Assembly: GCF_009755885.1 (NCBI RefSeq)
Contig: NZ_VYIX01000001.1
Coordinates: 732,157-796,156 of the forward strand
DNA: 64,000 nucleotides
Direction of reading: 5' to 3'
Source of the DNA: Brachyspira sp. SAP_772
Lineage (GTDB): Bacteria > Spirochaetota > Brachyspiria > Brachyspirales > Brachyspiraceae
A model generated the notes under the pieces. The model saw only the letters and a list, made by a program, of their open reading frames with translations, was not told where the DNA came from and did not search any database. Positions 8,285 to 17,582 of the stretch are shown here, piece by piece. The first letter of the stretch is position 1, and every line of letters begins with the position of its first letter. Made by a program: the position numbers and the translations under genes.

Positions 8285-9664
8285 ATGAAGAAAATATTTT
8301 TAGTATTTACACTTGTCTTGATGACAGCATCTGTGGTTTTAGCACAAGAGAATGAAGAATATAAACCTATTGATATAAAAGAATCACTTATATCTTTAGC
8401 TAGAAACACTGCTTTTGGCGGATTTTTCCCTAGAAGTGAAAAAGAAATAGCTGAAGCTCAGGCAAAAGCTGAAAAAAGTAAACAAGAAAAATATCAAACA
8501 AAACTTAATGATATTAAAGTAAAAACTGCTCCACTATGGCAGAACATTATTATGATTTGTGTAGGTTTACTTTTAGTATATCTTGCTATAGCTAAAGGTT
8601 TTGAGCCGCTTTTACTTATCCCTATAGGTATGGGCGGAATACTCGCTAATATACCTGTTGCTAATATTGCAGCTTTGCCTGTTGTAGAGATTATTAATGG
8701 GATTCCTGTTACTTTAAGCAGCGGCGGATTTTTGGGTCAAATATATACTTTTGGTATTGAATCTGGATTATTCCCTCTATTCATCTTCATTGGTGTTGGT
8801 GCTATGACAGATTTTGGACCGCTTATTGCTAACCCTAAAACTGCTTTACTTGGTGCTGCTGCTCAGATAGGTATATTTGGTACTTTACTTGGTGCTATGG
8901 TTTTATCAACTTATGTACCTGTTATCAATTTCTCACTTAAAGATGCTGCTTCTATAGGTATTATTGGCGGTGCTGATGGTCCTACTGCTATATTTACAGC
9001 TTCAAGACTTTCACCTAGTTTATTGGGTGCTATTGCTGTTGCTGCTTATTCTTATATGGCTTTAGTTCCTATTATTCAGCCTCCTATCATGAAATGGCTT
9101 ACTACTGAAAATGAAAGAAAAATTGAAATGAAACAGTTACGCCCTGTTAGTAAAAGAGAGAAAATTATATTCCCTCTTGTAGTTATCATACTTGTTGCTT
9201 TACTTTTACCAGATGCTGCCCCTCTAATTGGTGCTTTGATGTTTGGTAATTTAATTAAAGAATCTGGCGTTACTGAAAGATTATCAAAAACTGCTCAAAA
9301 TGAATTAATTAACATTGTTACTATAATGTTAGGTTTATCTGTAGGTAGTAAATTGGCTGCTGATAAATTCTTACGTTTTGAGACACTTGGTATATTGGTA
9401 TTAGGTTTAGTAGCATTCTCTATGGGTACTGCAGGCGGTGTTTTACTTGCTAAATTAATGAATGCTGTTAGTAAAGATAAAATTAATCCTTTAATAGGAG
9501 CTGCTGGAGTATCTGCTGTTCCTATGGCTGCTAGGGTTGCTAACAAAGTTGGACAGGAATCTAACCCTCACAACTTCTTATTAATGCACGCTATGGGTCC
9601 TAATGTATCAGGAGTAATTGGTTCTGCTGTTGCTGCTGGTGTACTGCTTGCTATATTAGGTTAA
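8285..9664 (+). CDS. oadB: Na+-translocating decarboxylase beta subunit
   Basis: OadB is the integral membrane carboxybiotin decarboxylase and Na+ pump. The 459-aa protein shows family hallmarks: '[20 protein letters not shown]' (about 97-116), '[17 protein letters not shown]' with the key Asp, '[20 protein letters not shown]' (about 225-244), and '[19 protein letters not shown]' near the end. I placed the start at ATG 8285, directly behind GAAGGAG, rather than at a TTG in the oadA stop region. Unusually, the family domain is preceded by a signal-peptide-like segment ('[20 protein letters not shown]') and about 55 charged residues. It lies 28 bp after oadA and belongs to the same unit. Confidence 0.92.
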   Translation: MKKIFLVFTLVLMTASVVLAQENEEYKPIDIKESLISLARNTAFGGFFPRSEKEIAEAQAKAEKSKQEKYQTKLNDIKVKTAPLWQNIIMICVGLLLVYLAIAKGFEPLLLIPIGMGGILANIPVANIAALPVVEIINGIPVTLSSGGFLGQIYTFGIESGLFPLFIFIGVGAMTDFGPLIANPKTALLGAAAQIGIFGTLLGAMVLSTYVPVINFSLKDAASIGIIGGADGPTAIFTASRLSPSLLGAIAVAAYSYMALVPIIQPPIMKWLTTENERKIEMKQLRPVSKREKIIFPLVVIILVALLLPDAAPLIGALMFGNLIKESGVTERLSKTAQNELINIVTIMLGLSVGSKLAADKFLRFETLGILVLGLVAFSMGTAGGVLLAKLMNAVSKDKINPLIGAAGVSAVPMAARVANKVGQESNPHNFLLMHAMGPNVSGVIGSAVAAGVLLAILG

Positions 9665-9699
9665 TAAAAATAATTAAAATATAAAGGAGTAAAAAAATT

Positions 9700-10281
9700 A
9701 TGACTACAATATTAAAAAGATATAATAGTGCTAGAGCTTATTTAATTAATGATGCTTCTGCTGTAAAAAAATTATCACTTGCTTTAGTTTTTGCTGTTGC
9801 TTTAGCTATTGCTTCACAAATAAAAATATATTTACCATTCACACCTGTGCCTATTAACTTTGCTACTTTTGCTGTATGTGCTAGTGCTTTAACACTTGGC
9901 GGTTTTTGGGCTTTTGTTTCTGTTGCTTTATTTATATTAGCTGGTTCTATGGGACTTCCTTCTACAATAGCTCCAAATGCTTTAGGTGCTACTACTGGTT
10001 ATTTAGTAGGTTATGCTTTATGTGCTTTGGTATTAGGTAAATATACTGAAAAAAATAATGCTGTAAACTTTGTAAAAACTTCTGTAATATTATTCGTATC
10101 ACAAATCGCTATAGTGCATATTTGCGGTATGATAGGTTTATACATATGGTCTGCAAATGTTGGTACTCCATACACTTTAACAGAAGTTATAATGAAAGGA
10201 AGTGTTCCATTTATTCTTGGTGATTGTGTGAAAGCTATTGCTCTTTCTTCATTAATGACTATTGTATTAAAAAATAAATAA
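9700..10281 (+). CDS. bioY: BioY biotin transporter (S component)
   Basis: BioY is the substrate-binding membrane protein for biotin uptake, acting alone or with an ECF module. The 193-aa protein has about six hydrophobic segments and the family signature 'FTPVPINFATFAVCASALTLGGFWA' (about 47-71), followed by 'LAGSMGLPS' and 'ATTGYLVGYALCALVLGKY'. The C-terminus has the expected 'GSVPFILGDCVKAIALSSLM'. It is 35 bp downstream of oadB behind AAAGGAG and ends at a strong terminator, so it appears co-transcribed with the biotin-requiring decarboxylase. No EcfA or EcfT genes are nearby. No BirA-type operator was recognised. Confidence 0.93.
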   Translation: MTTILKRYNSARAYLINDASAVKKLSLALVFAVALAIASQIKIYLPFTPVPINFATFAVCASALTLGGFWAFVSVALFILAGSMGLPSTIAPNALGATTGYLVGYALCALVLGKYTEKNNAVNFVKTSVILFVSQIAIVHICGMIGLYIWSANVGTPYTLTEVIMKGSVPFILGDCVKAIALSSLMTIVLKNK

Positions 10282-10302
10282 TATTATATTTTATATAATA
10301 TA

Positions 10303-10337
10303 AAAAAAGGAGGTTCAATTTTTGAGCTTCCTTTTTT
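10303..10337 (+). terminator. Intrinsic terminator of the oad-bioY operon
   Basis: A 15-bp stem, including G-T pairs, joins 10303-10317 and 10323-10337 around a 5-base loop, with an A-run on the 5' side and a six-T run at the 3' side. It starts 22 bp after the bioY stop. Confidence 0.85.
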
Positions 10338-10632
10338 ATTTATTAATATTATTCATATCTCTTTTAAATAAACATAGATTTTTTTATAATAGTGAATAAT
10401 ATGTAAATTATTTTTGTAAAAAACATTGATTTTTTTTATATATATTTTATAATTTGACAACTTTATTTTAGGAGCAACTTAATATAAGCATAAATAATCT
10501 TACATTAATTGAAAATTATCAATATTTTTTACAAACTTTTCACTTATAAATTCTTTTATAATATTTTTATTGTAAATGTTTTTTATATAAAGATTGCTGC
10601 TTTTTCTAATAAAGAATAACAAGGATATTAAT
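10338..10632. other. Intergenic region, no gene seen
   Basis: About 295 bp of very AT-rich DNA between the oad-bioY terminator and the next gene. A TTGACA near 10457 has no good -10 at a normal distance. I saw no open frame with coding character, tRNA-like fold or clear hairpin. It probably holds the promoter and leader of the glycosyltransferase gene. Confidence 0.5.
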
Positions 10633-12171
10633 ATGAAAGATAATATTAATAAATTTTTTAAAACAATAATTAATAATAAAATTTTTTTAATTTCATTTAT
10701 ATTTATTATATTATCATATATAGCTAAAATTATTTTAATTTCGTTTACTACATTGATAGATGATGAAGCACATTATGCCCTATGGACTAAACATCTTCCA
10801 TTTGGTTTTTTTGACCATGGTCCTGGAATAGCATTTTTTATGAAATTAAGTATGATTATATTTGGAAATACTGGATTTGGAGTTAGATTTGGAAGTATTT
10901 TATTTAGTATATTAGTATCTATTTTTATTTATATATTCCTAAAAAAAGAAAAAGATGAAAACACTGCTATAATATTTGTTATACTTTTTAATACCATACC
11001 TTTTTTTGCTGGTCTTTCTCTCATTGTAACAATAGATACCCCTATGTTTTATTTTTTAATTTTTTCAATAATGGCATATTATAAAGCAATATATTCAAAT
11101 AAAAAATATTTCTATTTAGCTGGTTTTTTATTTGGTTTTAGTTTACTTTCTAAAGAAGGTGCTATATTTGTAGGTGCTTCAATTTGTTTTTTCACACTAA
11201 TTTCAAATAAAAGAAAAGAGATATTTTTATCTAAAGAATTTTATTTATCATTTATAATTGCTGCTTTAGTATACATGCCATTTATAATATATAATTTTCA
11301 AACTGATTTTACATTTATAAAATACGCATTAGATAGACAGCTTCAAAAACCTGGAAGTATTAATAGAACTTTAGATTTTTGGGGAGCACAAATAGGATTA
11401 TACAGCCCTTTATTTTTTATATTATTTTGTTATCTAATTATAAAAATATTTATAGATTTTTTAAAGAAAAAAGAAATAGAAAATAATTTTTATTTTGCTT
11501 TTATATCATTATTGCCATTTATTTATATATTGCAAAAATCATTTAAAAATAAATTAGAAGCAAATTGGGCTTTATTTATGTATGGAGGCGGATTATTTTT
11601 AGTATCATACTATATATCTAAAAACTGGAATAAAAAATATATTAGAAATCTTTTTCTTGCTAATGTTTTATTTTGTAACATAGCTATATTTATAGTAATA
11701 CTTCAATACTTTATGCCTATTATACCTATAAATGGAGACCCTACAGATAGATACTATAAATATAATGCAATAAGGTATGATTTAAAAGACTATTATAATT
11801 CTAATATGGATAAAAACATAAGAATGTTTGGCTTAAATTATCAAATACCTTCAATGATTGATTTCTATATAGATACAGAAAAAGAAGCTGTATGTTTAAA
11901 TTGGAATACATATCACCCTACAGTATTTGATTTTTGGTATAAAGATAATGATTTTATAGGAAATGACTTTTATCATATAACTACTTCATCAGATACTAAT
12001 TTAATATCACAATATTTTGATAATGTTGAATATATTACAAATTTTCAATCTTATAGAAAAAAATTAAATGGTGAAATCAAATATTTAGATAATTATTATA
12101 TATTTTTATGTAAGAATTATCATGGCAAAGGTACAGACTATATTTATAAAAGCAAAAAGATTCAATTTTAA
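10633..12171 (+). CDS. GT39/ArnT-type membrane glycosyltransferase (dolichyl-phosphate-mannose transferase-like)
   Basis: The 512-aa protein has a GT-C fold: many hydrophobic helices over the first 370 residues and a soluble C-terminal domain of about 140 residues. After the first helix comes the acidic loop 'TLIDDEAHYALWTKHLPFGF' with 'FDHGPGIAFF', the catalytic-loop pattern of the PMT/ArnT family, which transfers sugars from a polyprenyl-phosphate donor to lipid A, protein or glycan acceptors outside the membrane. The start is ATG 10633 behind AAGGA; a TTG upstream would add residues without a ribosome site. It stands alone between two intergenic gaps. Donor and acceptor cannot be told from sequence. 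Confidence 0.8.
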   Translation: MKDNINKFFKTIINNKIFLISFIFIILSYIAKIILISFTTLIDDEAHYALWTKHLPFGFFDHGPGIAFFMKLSMIIFGNTGFGVRFGSILFSILVSIFIYIFLKKEKDENTAIIFVILFNTIPFFAGLSLIVTIDTPMFYFLIFSIMAYYKAIYSNKKYFYLAGFLFGFSLLSKEGAIFVGASICFFTLISNKRKEIFLSKEFYLSFIIAALVYMPFIIYNFQTDFTFIKYALDRQLQKPGSINRTLDFWGAQIGLYSPLFFILFCYLIIKIFIDFLKKKEIENNFYFAFISLLPFIYILQKSFKNKLEANWALFMYGGGLFLVSYYISKNWNKKYIRNLFLANVLFCNIAIFIVILQYFMPIIPINGDPTDRYYKYNAIRYDLKDYYNSNMDKNIRMFGLNYQIPSMIDFYIDTEKEAVCLNWNTYHPTVFDFWYKDNDFIGNDFYHITTSSDTNLISQYFDNVEYITNFQSYRKKLNGEIKYLDNYYIFLCKNYHGKGTDYIYKSKKIQF

Positions 12172-12345
12172 TTTTTGATATATGTTTATTATATTCTTAA
12201 ATTTATAAAATTGGCATGCTTTTTTTAATATATAAAATACATATTTTCAATATAAATTACATATAGCTAAAACTATATTATATACTTGAAAAATAATATA
12301 TTTGTTATATCATATACGAAAATATTTACTTTAGGATAATAATTA

Positions 12346-13377
12346 ATGAACAATAAATTAGATGAAAATAGAATAAAACAAGGAGTTGGCGGGCAGGCTG
12401 TAATAGAAGGCATCATGCTTAGGAATAAAACTCATTATGTAGTAGCCGTTAGAAAGCCAAACAAAAAAATAGATTTTATAAAACACAAAATAGAAGCTAA
12501 TAAAAATAAATTAAGCAAGATGTTCTTCTTTAGAGGAATTGTAAACTTTGTAGATATGATGAAATTGGGTTATAAGACTTTAGTTTTTTCTGCTAATACT
12601 GCAGGACTTGAAGAAGAAAAAGAAAAAAAGGAACTATCTAAAGAAGAAAGCAGCAAAAAAGAAAGTGTTGCTATGACTTTAAGTATGCTAGTTTCTTTAT
12701 TCTTTGCAGTTGGACTTTTTATAGCATTACCATATTTCATTACAACTCTAATAGGTATAAACGAGAAAGAACATGTTATATTATTTAATCTTACAAGAGG
12801 TGTTATAAAATTAGCTATATTTGTGGGGTATTTACTTGTTATTTCTTTGTTTAGTGATGTGAGAAGAGTGTTTGAATATCATGGTGCTGAACATATGGTT
12901 GTTAATGCTTATGAACATGGGCTTAATCCTGATCTAAACAATATAAGAGATTATACAACTATACACCCAAGATGCGGTACTACTTTTATGTTTTTGGTAT
13001 TAACTGTTTCAATACTTCTTTATATGTTTACAAGTTATTTTGTATATTCTTATATTTATGCTTCATATATCCCTCCCAAAATTTTAGGAAATCTCACAGT
13101 ATTGGCTATGAATATAATTTTGCTTCCTATAGTGTCTGGAATATCTTATGAATTATTAAAATTAGGTTTTATATTTTATAATTTTCCGTTAATGAGACTT
13201 GCAATACTTCCCGGTTTACTGCTTCAAAAAATAACAACTAAAAGGCCAAAAGATGATGAATTAGAAGTTGCTTTATTTGCTTTAAATAAATTATTAGATG
13301 ATTCTGTAGGAGAAAGAAGCGAAGAGGAAGTAAAAGCAGATATTGAAAAGGAAAATGAAGCTCAGTTATGCGTATAA
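12346..13377 (+). CDS. DUF1385 family membrane protein (YqhQ-like)
   Basis: The 343-aa product matches DUF1385: it opens with 'GVGGQAVIEGIMLRNKTHYVVAVRKPN' (about 14-40), continues with 'FFRGIVNFVDMMKLGYKTLVFSA', and holds the central 'EYHGAEHMVVNAYEHG' (about 177-192) and 'HPRCGTTFMFLVL' motifs rich in His and Cys. About four to six membrane helices follow. The conserved His/Glu/Cys positions suggest a metal site, but the family's reaction is unknown to me. AGGA lies just before the ATG. Its last 10 bases overlap the start of the next gene, so the two are probably translationally coupled. Confidence 0.88.
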   Translation: MNNKLDENRIKQGVGGQAVIEGIMLRNKTHYVVAVRKPNKKIDFIKHKIEANKNKLSKMFFFRGIVNFVDMMKLGYKTLVFSANTAGLEEEKEKKELSKEESSKKESVAMTLSMLVSLFFAVGLFIALPYFITTLIGINEKEHVILFNLTRGVIKLAIFVGYLLVISLFSDVRRVFEYHGAEHMVVNAYEHGLNPDLNNIRDYTTIHPRCGTTFMFLVLTVSILLYMFTSYFVYSYIYASYIPPKILGNLTVLAMNIILLPIVSGISYELLKLGFIFYNFPLMRLAILPGLLLQKITTKRPKDDELEVALFALNKLLDDSVGERSEEEVKADIEKENEAQLCV

Positions 13378-14489
13378 AAAAACGTTTAATAGCAAATGAT
13401 GATTATTATGAATATTCTGCAAGCTATATAAAAAAGTATATTTTAATAGCTTCTATTATAGTTTTTATAATATTATCTGTATGCTTATTTATATACATTA
13501 ATTATCATACTATTCCTAATAAATCTTTTGCAAGAAATAATATTCCGATTATTGAAAATAATAATATTATGAATAATAAAGGAATATATTATACTGGAAC
13601 TTTTACTAATATTCCAAAATCTATAACTATTAATGACAACATGAAAGAATCTCTTTATATGTGTTTATTTCATGACAACAATATAATATTTTGGAAACTA
13701 TATAAATATGATGTAAGAAGATATTTTTTATATAATGCATTTAATATATTGGACGGAGATTCTCAAGAGTTTATAATAAAAGAAGATAAAAAGAACTTTT
13801 TAGATTTTTATGATAACTTTATAAGAAGCCAATTTAGAAAAACAGAAGGCTCTTTTAATTTAGAAATACCTAATTTTGAAAATACAAAAATTAATTTGGA
13901 AACCTCAATAAACAATTTAATTAATAGTGAATTAAGTTTTAAATTTACAAACTTTCATGCCTCTATGATAAATTGGAAAGGAAACAGAGCGTTATATAAT
14001 GCATTTTATTTTGGTATTCCTAGAGGATATTTAACTGTACCAGGTAGTGATAATACTATAGATGAAAGAAGTTCTATTTTAATTTTTAATACTGTAGGGC
14101 GTATCCCATCAAGATATACACATAATGTTATAATGGCATTAGTATATTCTTCATATAGCACAAAACCAATACCTATACTAATATATGACAGTAAACCAGA
14201 ATCTCAAAACTCTAAAATAATAAAAATATTATACAGAAACAAATGGTATATATATAATACTTTTATATCTCATCAATATAAAGACAGCATAGATTTTTAT
14301 TCTAAAGAATTAGGCTTTAGTTTGGTATTTAATCTTACAGGAAAAGAAAACAAAGATTCATTTGGAAGTATTAGCAAAGTAGATAGCACTATATCTTTAG
14401 GAGTTTTGAATGGCTATATTACTATTGACAATGAGCAATTAAATATTAATGGCAACGCTGTAAAAGAATATATGCATAGTATATTCTAA
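13368..14489 (+). CDS. Hypothetical membrane-anchored protein, coupled to the DUF1385 gene
   Basis: I do not recognise this 373-aa protein. A short basic N-terminus (residues 1-25) is followed by one strong membrane helix ('YILIASIIVFIILSVCLFIYIN', about 25-46). The remaining 325 residues would then lie outside the cytoplasm and are rich in aromatic and Asn residues, with segments such as 'FHASMINWKGNRALYNAFYFGIP' (about 203-225). No catalytic motif is evident. The ATG overlaps the end of the DUF1385 frame by 10 bp in another frame, which points to a joint function. A bidirectional terminator follows. Confidence 0.75.
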   Translation: MRIKKRLIANDDYYEYSASYIKKYILIASIIVFIILSVCLFIYINYHTIPNKSFARNNIPIIENNNIMNNKGIYYTGTFTNIPKSITINDNMKESLYMCLFHDNNIIFWKLYKYDVRRYFLYNAFNILDGDSQEFIIKEDKKNFLDFYDNFIRSQFRKTEGSFNLEIPNFENTKINLETSINNLINSELSFKFTNFHASMINWKGNRALYNAFYFGIPRGYLTVPGSDNTIDERSSILIFNTVGRIPSRYTHNVIMALVYSSYSTKPIPILIYDSKPESQNSKIIKILYRNKWYIYNTFISHQYKDSIDFYSKELGFSLVFNLTGKENKDSFGSISKVDSTISLGVLNGYITIDNEQLNINGNAVKEYMHSIF

Positions 14490-14506
14490 TTTTTTAATAT
14501 ATAAAA

Positions 14507-14537
14507 AAGCACATATTATAAAAAATAATATGTGCTT
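14507..14537. terminator. Bidirectional intrinsic terminator between convergent genes
   Basis: AAGCACATATTAT (14507-14519) and ATAATATGTGCTT (14525-14537) form a perfect 13-bp stem with an A5 loop. An A-run lies on the left and T/A-rich DNA on the right. It sits between the stop of the gene ending at 14489 and the stop of the hydrogenase gene at 14564, so it can serve both. Confidence 0.75.
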
Positions 14538-14563
14538 AAATTATTGAATGATTAATTATATAT

Positions 14564-16036
14564 TTATTCTTTATTTAATTCTTTACCAGTGGAAGCATAT
14601 CTTTGTAATTGTACAGTAGCAGCCTTAGGATTTTTCACAACACAAGGACCTCCCACACAACCGCCATTACAAGCCATAACCTCAACCAAATTTGGAGTAT
14701 CATCACTAACAGGAGTCTCTCCAGACTGTACTTTACCGTAAGCTCTTAACTGCTTCATCCCCTCTTTATCAAGCCCATTAATAACAGCAGCTTTTAAATT
14801 TTCAGGATGTTTTAATCTTATTTTAACAGCCTCAGCAACTCCGCCGCTCATAGCATATTTTCTTCCAGAAGCAGTAGGAATAACCCCTATATCTAAATCA
14901 GGCTCTTTGGTAACATCAGTACCCGTAGCTATAAATAAAGCATCAAGCTCTTCCATAGATAAACAATAATCTACCAAATCATCATCAATACTCTCTCTTC
15001 TTTTAGCAAGGCAAGGTCCTATAAATACATTAATAGCATCAGGATCCTCAGCATGCATCATTTCAGCAGTGTAATGCATAGGAGTTTTTGTCTCAGATAC
15101 ACAAGGAATTAATTCTGGAACATGTTTTCTAACAGCCTTAACATAAGCAGGACAGCAAGAAGTAGTCATTAATTTATCTCCCCTCTCCATTCTCTCCTCA
15201 AACTCAGCTGCCTCTCTGTCAGAAGTAACATCAGCTCCCAAAGCTACCTCCCAAACTTTATTAAATCCTATATTTAATAAAGCACTTTTTAATTGACCCG
15301 GCTTAGCATTAAACTGTGAAGCTATAGCAGGTGCATACATTACATTAACTTTTTTATCTTCTTTTAAATGTTTAAGTACATCCAAAAGCTGTCCCTTATC
15401 CATCATAGCACTAAAAGGACATTCTCTCATACAGTTGCCGCAGAATATACATTTATGATAATCTATTACCTCTTTTCCCTGCTCATTTTTATTAATAGCA
15501 CCAACAGGGCAAGATTCTTCACATGGCACAGGTATATATATGATTGCATGATAAGGACAGTTTTTTAAACATAATCCGCAGTTGATACATTTACTGCTAT
15601 CTATATAAGCTCTCTTTTCATCTAATATAGTAATAGCATTCTTAGGACAGTTCACCATACAAGGTCTAGCCAAACAAGCCTGACAAGCATCTGTAACCAA
15701 AAAGTTAGCTCTAACACAAGCATTGCAAGCCTCATCAAGTACAGTAAGCATAGGCCAAGTTGGTTTTTCTCTCTCTAATGCCAATTTAGCATATTCTGAT
15801 AAAGGTATGCCGCTATCTTCTTTACCTTCAACACTTATACCTAATCTTGCCATAATCCTGTTTTTTATTATCTCTCTATCGTGATGAATACAGCATCTTA
15901 TTGATTTGCTATCTCTCGGTATTATTTCTATAGGCATCCTATCAATTTCTTCTATCAATCTATCTTCTATAAAAAGCGTAGCTATTCTCACTAAAATATC
16001 TTTTTTTAATTGAGCAGCATTATTATTAATATTCAT
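14564..16036 (-). CDS. [FeFe] hydrogenase, group B1/B3 type, monomeric
   Basis: This enzyme interconverts H2 and protons plus electrons, probably with ferredoxin. The 490-aa protein begins with a helical 'RCCIHHDREIIKNRIMARLG' segment. It then has a Cys-rich region (about 105-215) with several 4Fe-4S motifs ('CQACLARPCMVNCP', 'CINCGLCLKNCP', 'CIFCGNCMRECP'), followed by the H-cluster domain. The three H-cluster motifs are variants: 'TTSCCPAY', 'GPCLAKRRE' and 'EVMACNGGCVGGP', where group A enzymes have TSCSPxW, MPCxxKxxE and ECMACPGGCxxGGGQP. These variants are typical of group B. I placed the start at ATG 16036 behind TTGGAGTG. No maturation genes (hydE, hydF, hydG) are nearby. Confidence 0.85.
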   Translation of the reverse strand: MNINNNAAQLKKDILVRIATLFIEDRLIEEIDRMPIEIIPRDSKSIRCCIHHDREIIKNRIMARLGISVEGKEDSGIPLSEYAKLALEREKPTWPMLTVLDEACNACVRANFLVTDACQACLARPCMVNCPKNAITILDEKRAYIDSSKCINCGLCLKNCPYHAIIYIPVPCEESCPVGAINKNEQGKEVIDYHKCIFCGNCMRECPFSAMMDKGQLLDVLKHLKEDKKVNVMYAPAIASQFNAKPGQLKSALLNIGFNKVWEVALGADVTSDREAAEFEERMERGDKLMTTSCCPAYVKAVRKHVPELIPCVSETKTPMHYTAEMMHAEDPDAINVFIGPCLAKRRESIDDDLVDYCLSMEELDALFIATGTDVTKEPDLDIGVIPTASGRKYAMSGGVAEAVKIRLKHPENLKAAVINGLDKEGMKQLRAYGKVQSGETPVSDDTPNLVEVMACNGGCVGGPCVVKNPKAATVQLQRYASTGKELNKE

Positions 16037-16347
16037 ATACACTCCAATTATATATTTTTGCACAATTATATACTTAAACAAGTATTTTTTCAAGTTAAAA
16101 CTAAATTAATAGTACAAAATAAGTATAAAAAAGAACAAATAATGAAAAAATAATTACAAATAACAAATATATCACAAAATAAAAATTATTTATTATCTTA
16201 TAAGAACATTAAAACATATAATAAAACATACAAATAAGCATTTAATATTTTTTTATTAAACTCCTTGACAACGAATATAAAAAAAACTATATTATTTATG
16301 TGCTTTTTTAAAGCCAAATTATTTTATTATTATTAAAGGAGCTTTTT
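16037..16347. other. Divergent intergenic region between hydrogenase and ald
   Basis: About 310 bp of almost pure A+T between two divergent metabolic genes, so it must hold both promoters. The ald promoter is clear at 16265-16293; the hydrogenase promoter was not resolved. I saw no small frame or RNA fold. Long A- and T-runs suggest curved DNA. Confidence 0.5.
16265..16293 (+). promoter_or_regulatory. Sigma-70-type promoter of ald
   Basis: A perfect TTGACA (16265-16270), 17 bases, then TATATT (16288-16293), 54 bp before the ald ATG. The spacer contains an A8 run. AAAGGAG lies before the start codon as ribosome site. Confidence 0.75.
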
Positions 16348-17457
16348 ATGCTTATTGGATGTCCAAAAGAAATAAAAAATCAAGAATACAGAGTTGGTTT
16401 AACACCATCGAATGCTGCTGACTATATATTACATGGAAACAAAGTAATTATAGAATCTGGTGCAGGAGTTGGTTCTGGATTTACAGATGAGGAATATAAA
16501 AAAGTTGGAGCGGAGGTAGCTGATAAAAAAAGAGTATTTGAAGCGGATATGATAATAAAAGTAAAAGAGCCTATAGAAGAAGAATATGATTATTTCAGAG
16601 AAAATCAAATATTATATACTTATCTTCATTTGGCAGCAGATAAGCCTCTTACAGAAATGTTATTAAAAAAGAAAATTAAGGCAATTGCTTATGAGACCAT
16701 GAAAGATGAATTTAATCAATTACCTTGTTTGGCACCTATGAGTTGTATTGCTGGAAGATTATCAATTCAAGAAGCAGCTAAATATTTGGAGAAAAAATTT
16801 GGAGGTGAAGGCGTATTATTAGGAGGAGTTCCCGGCGTACAAAAGGCAAATGTTGTTATACTTGGTGCTGGGGTCGTTGGGCTTAATGCCGCACAAATAG
16901 CTATGGGAATTGGTGCAAATGTTTCAATTACTGATATTAACATATCAAGGCTTTCTTATATAGATCAAATATTTAATATGAGAATAAATACATATTTTAG
17001 TGCTCCTTCTACATTAGAAGAATTATTTAAAAATGCTGATGTTGTTATAGGAAGTGTATTAATACCCGGTGCAAAAGCTCCTAAGCTTTTAAGAAAAGAA
17101 CATTTAAAAATTATGAAGAAAGGTGCTGTTATAGTGGATGTAGCAATAGATCAAGGAGGATGTTTTGAAACCTCTCATCCTACCACCCATGATGACCCTA
17201 TTTTTATTATTGATGATATTGTACATTATTGTGTTGCCAATATGCCTGGTGCTGTAGCTAGAACTTCAACTATAGCTCTTACTAATTCTACAACTCATTA
17301 TGGTATAATGTTGGCAGAAAAAGGATTAGAAGGAATTTGTAAAACTAATAATACACTACTTACAGGACTAAACACTTATGATGGAAAATGTACTTTCAAG
17401 GGTGTAGCAGATGCATTTGGTTTAGAATATGTTGAACCTTTAAAAGCATTAAAATAA
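16348..17457 (+). CDS. ald: Alanine dehydrogenase (NAD-dependent)
   Basis: Ald interconverts L-alanine with pyruvate, ammonia and NADH. The 369-aa protein is of normal length. It opens with 'MLIGCPKEIKNQEYRVGLTP', whose Arg contacts substrate, has the catalytic Lys region 'IIKVKEPIEEEY' (about 72-83) and His in 'YTYLHLAAD' (about 96). The Rossmann motif is 'VVILGAGVVGLNAAQIAMG' (about 169-187), and 'GAVARTSTIALTNST' closes the site. A strong promoter precedes it and a terminator follows, so it is monocistronic. In a fermenting spirochaete it could regenerate NAD+ by reducing pyruvate or feed alanine carbon into pyruvate. Confidence 0.95.
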   Translation: MLIGCPKEIKNQEYRVGLTPSNAADYILHGNKVIIESGAGVGSGFTDEEYKKVGAEVADKKRVFEADMIIKVKEPIEEEYDYFRENQILYTYLHLAADKPLTEMLLKKKIKAIAYETMKDEFNQLPCLAPMSCIAGRLSIQEAAKYLEKKFGGEGVLLGGVPGVQKANVVILGAGVVGLNAAQIAMGIGANVSITDINISRLSYIDQIFNMRINTYFSAPSTLEELFKNADVVIGSVLIPGAKAPKLLRKEHLKIMKKGAVIVDVAIDQGGCFETSHPTTHDDPIFIIDDIVHYCVANMPGAVARTSTIALTNSTTHYGIMLAEKGLEGICKTNNTLLTGLNTYDGKCTFKGVADAFGLEYVEPLKALK

Positions 17458-17476
17458 TATATAAAAAATAAATTAT

Positions 17477-17512
17477 AAAAAAGCAGGGATTTTTTATTTT
17501 CTCTGCTTTTTT
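17477..17512 (+). terminator. Intrinsic terminator after ald
   Basis: AAAAAAGCAG (17477-17486) pairs with CTGCTTTTTT (17503-17512) around a T-rich loop, ending in six T. It lies 20 bp after the ald stop. The A-run on the other side lets it also serve the convergent rtcB gene. Confidence 0.75.
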
Positions 17513-17582
17513 AAATTCAAAGTTTTAATAAAAATATATTTAACTATTTATATTTTATATATAATTAATTTGTTTTAAATAA

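Noticed and set aside
9665-9699. Biotin-responsive operator or riboswitch before bioY
   Set aside because: The gap is only 35 bp, with no inverted repeat resembling a BirA site and no room for an RNA switch.
16037-16093. Longer start for the hydrogenase gene
   Set aside because: It would add Tyr/Ile/Lys-rich residues without family similarity; ATG 16036 has TTGGAGTG directly upstream.
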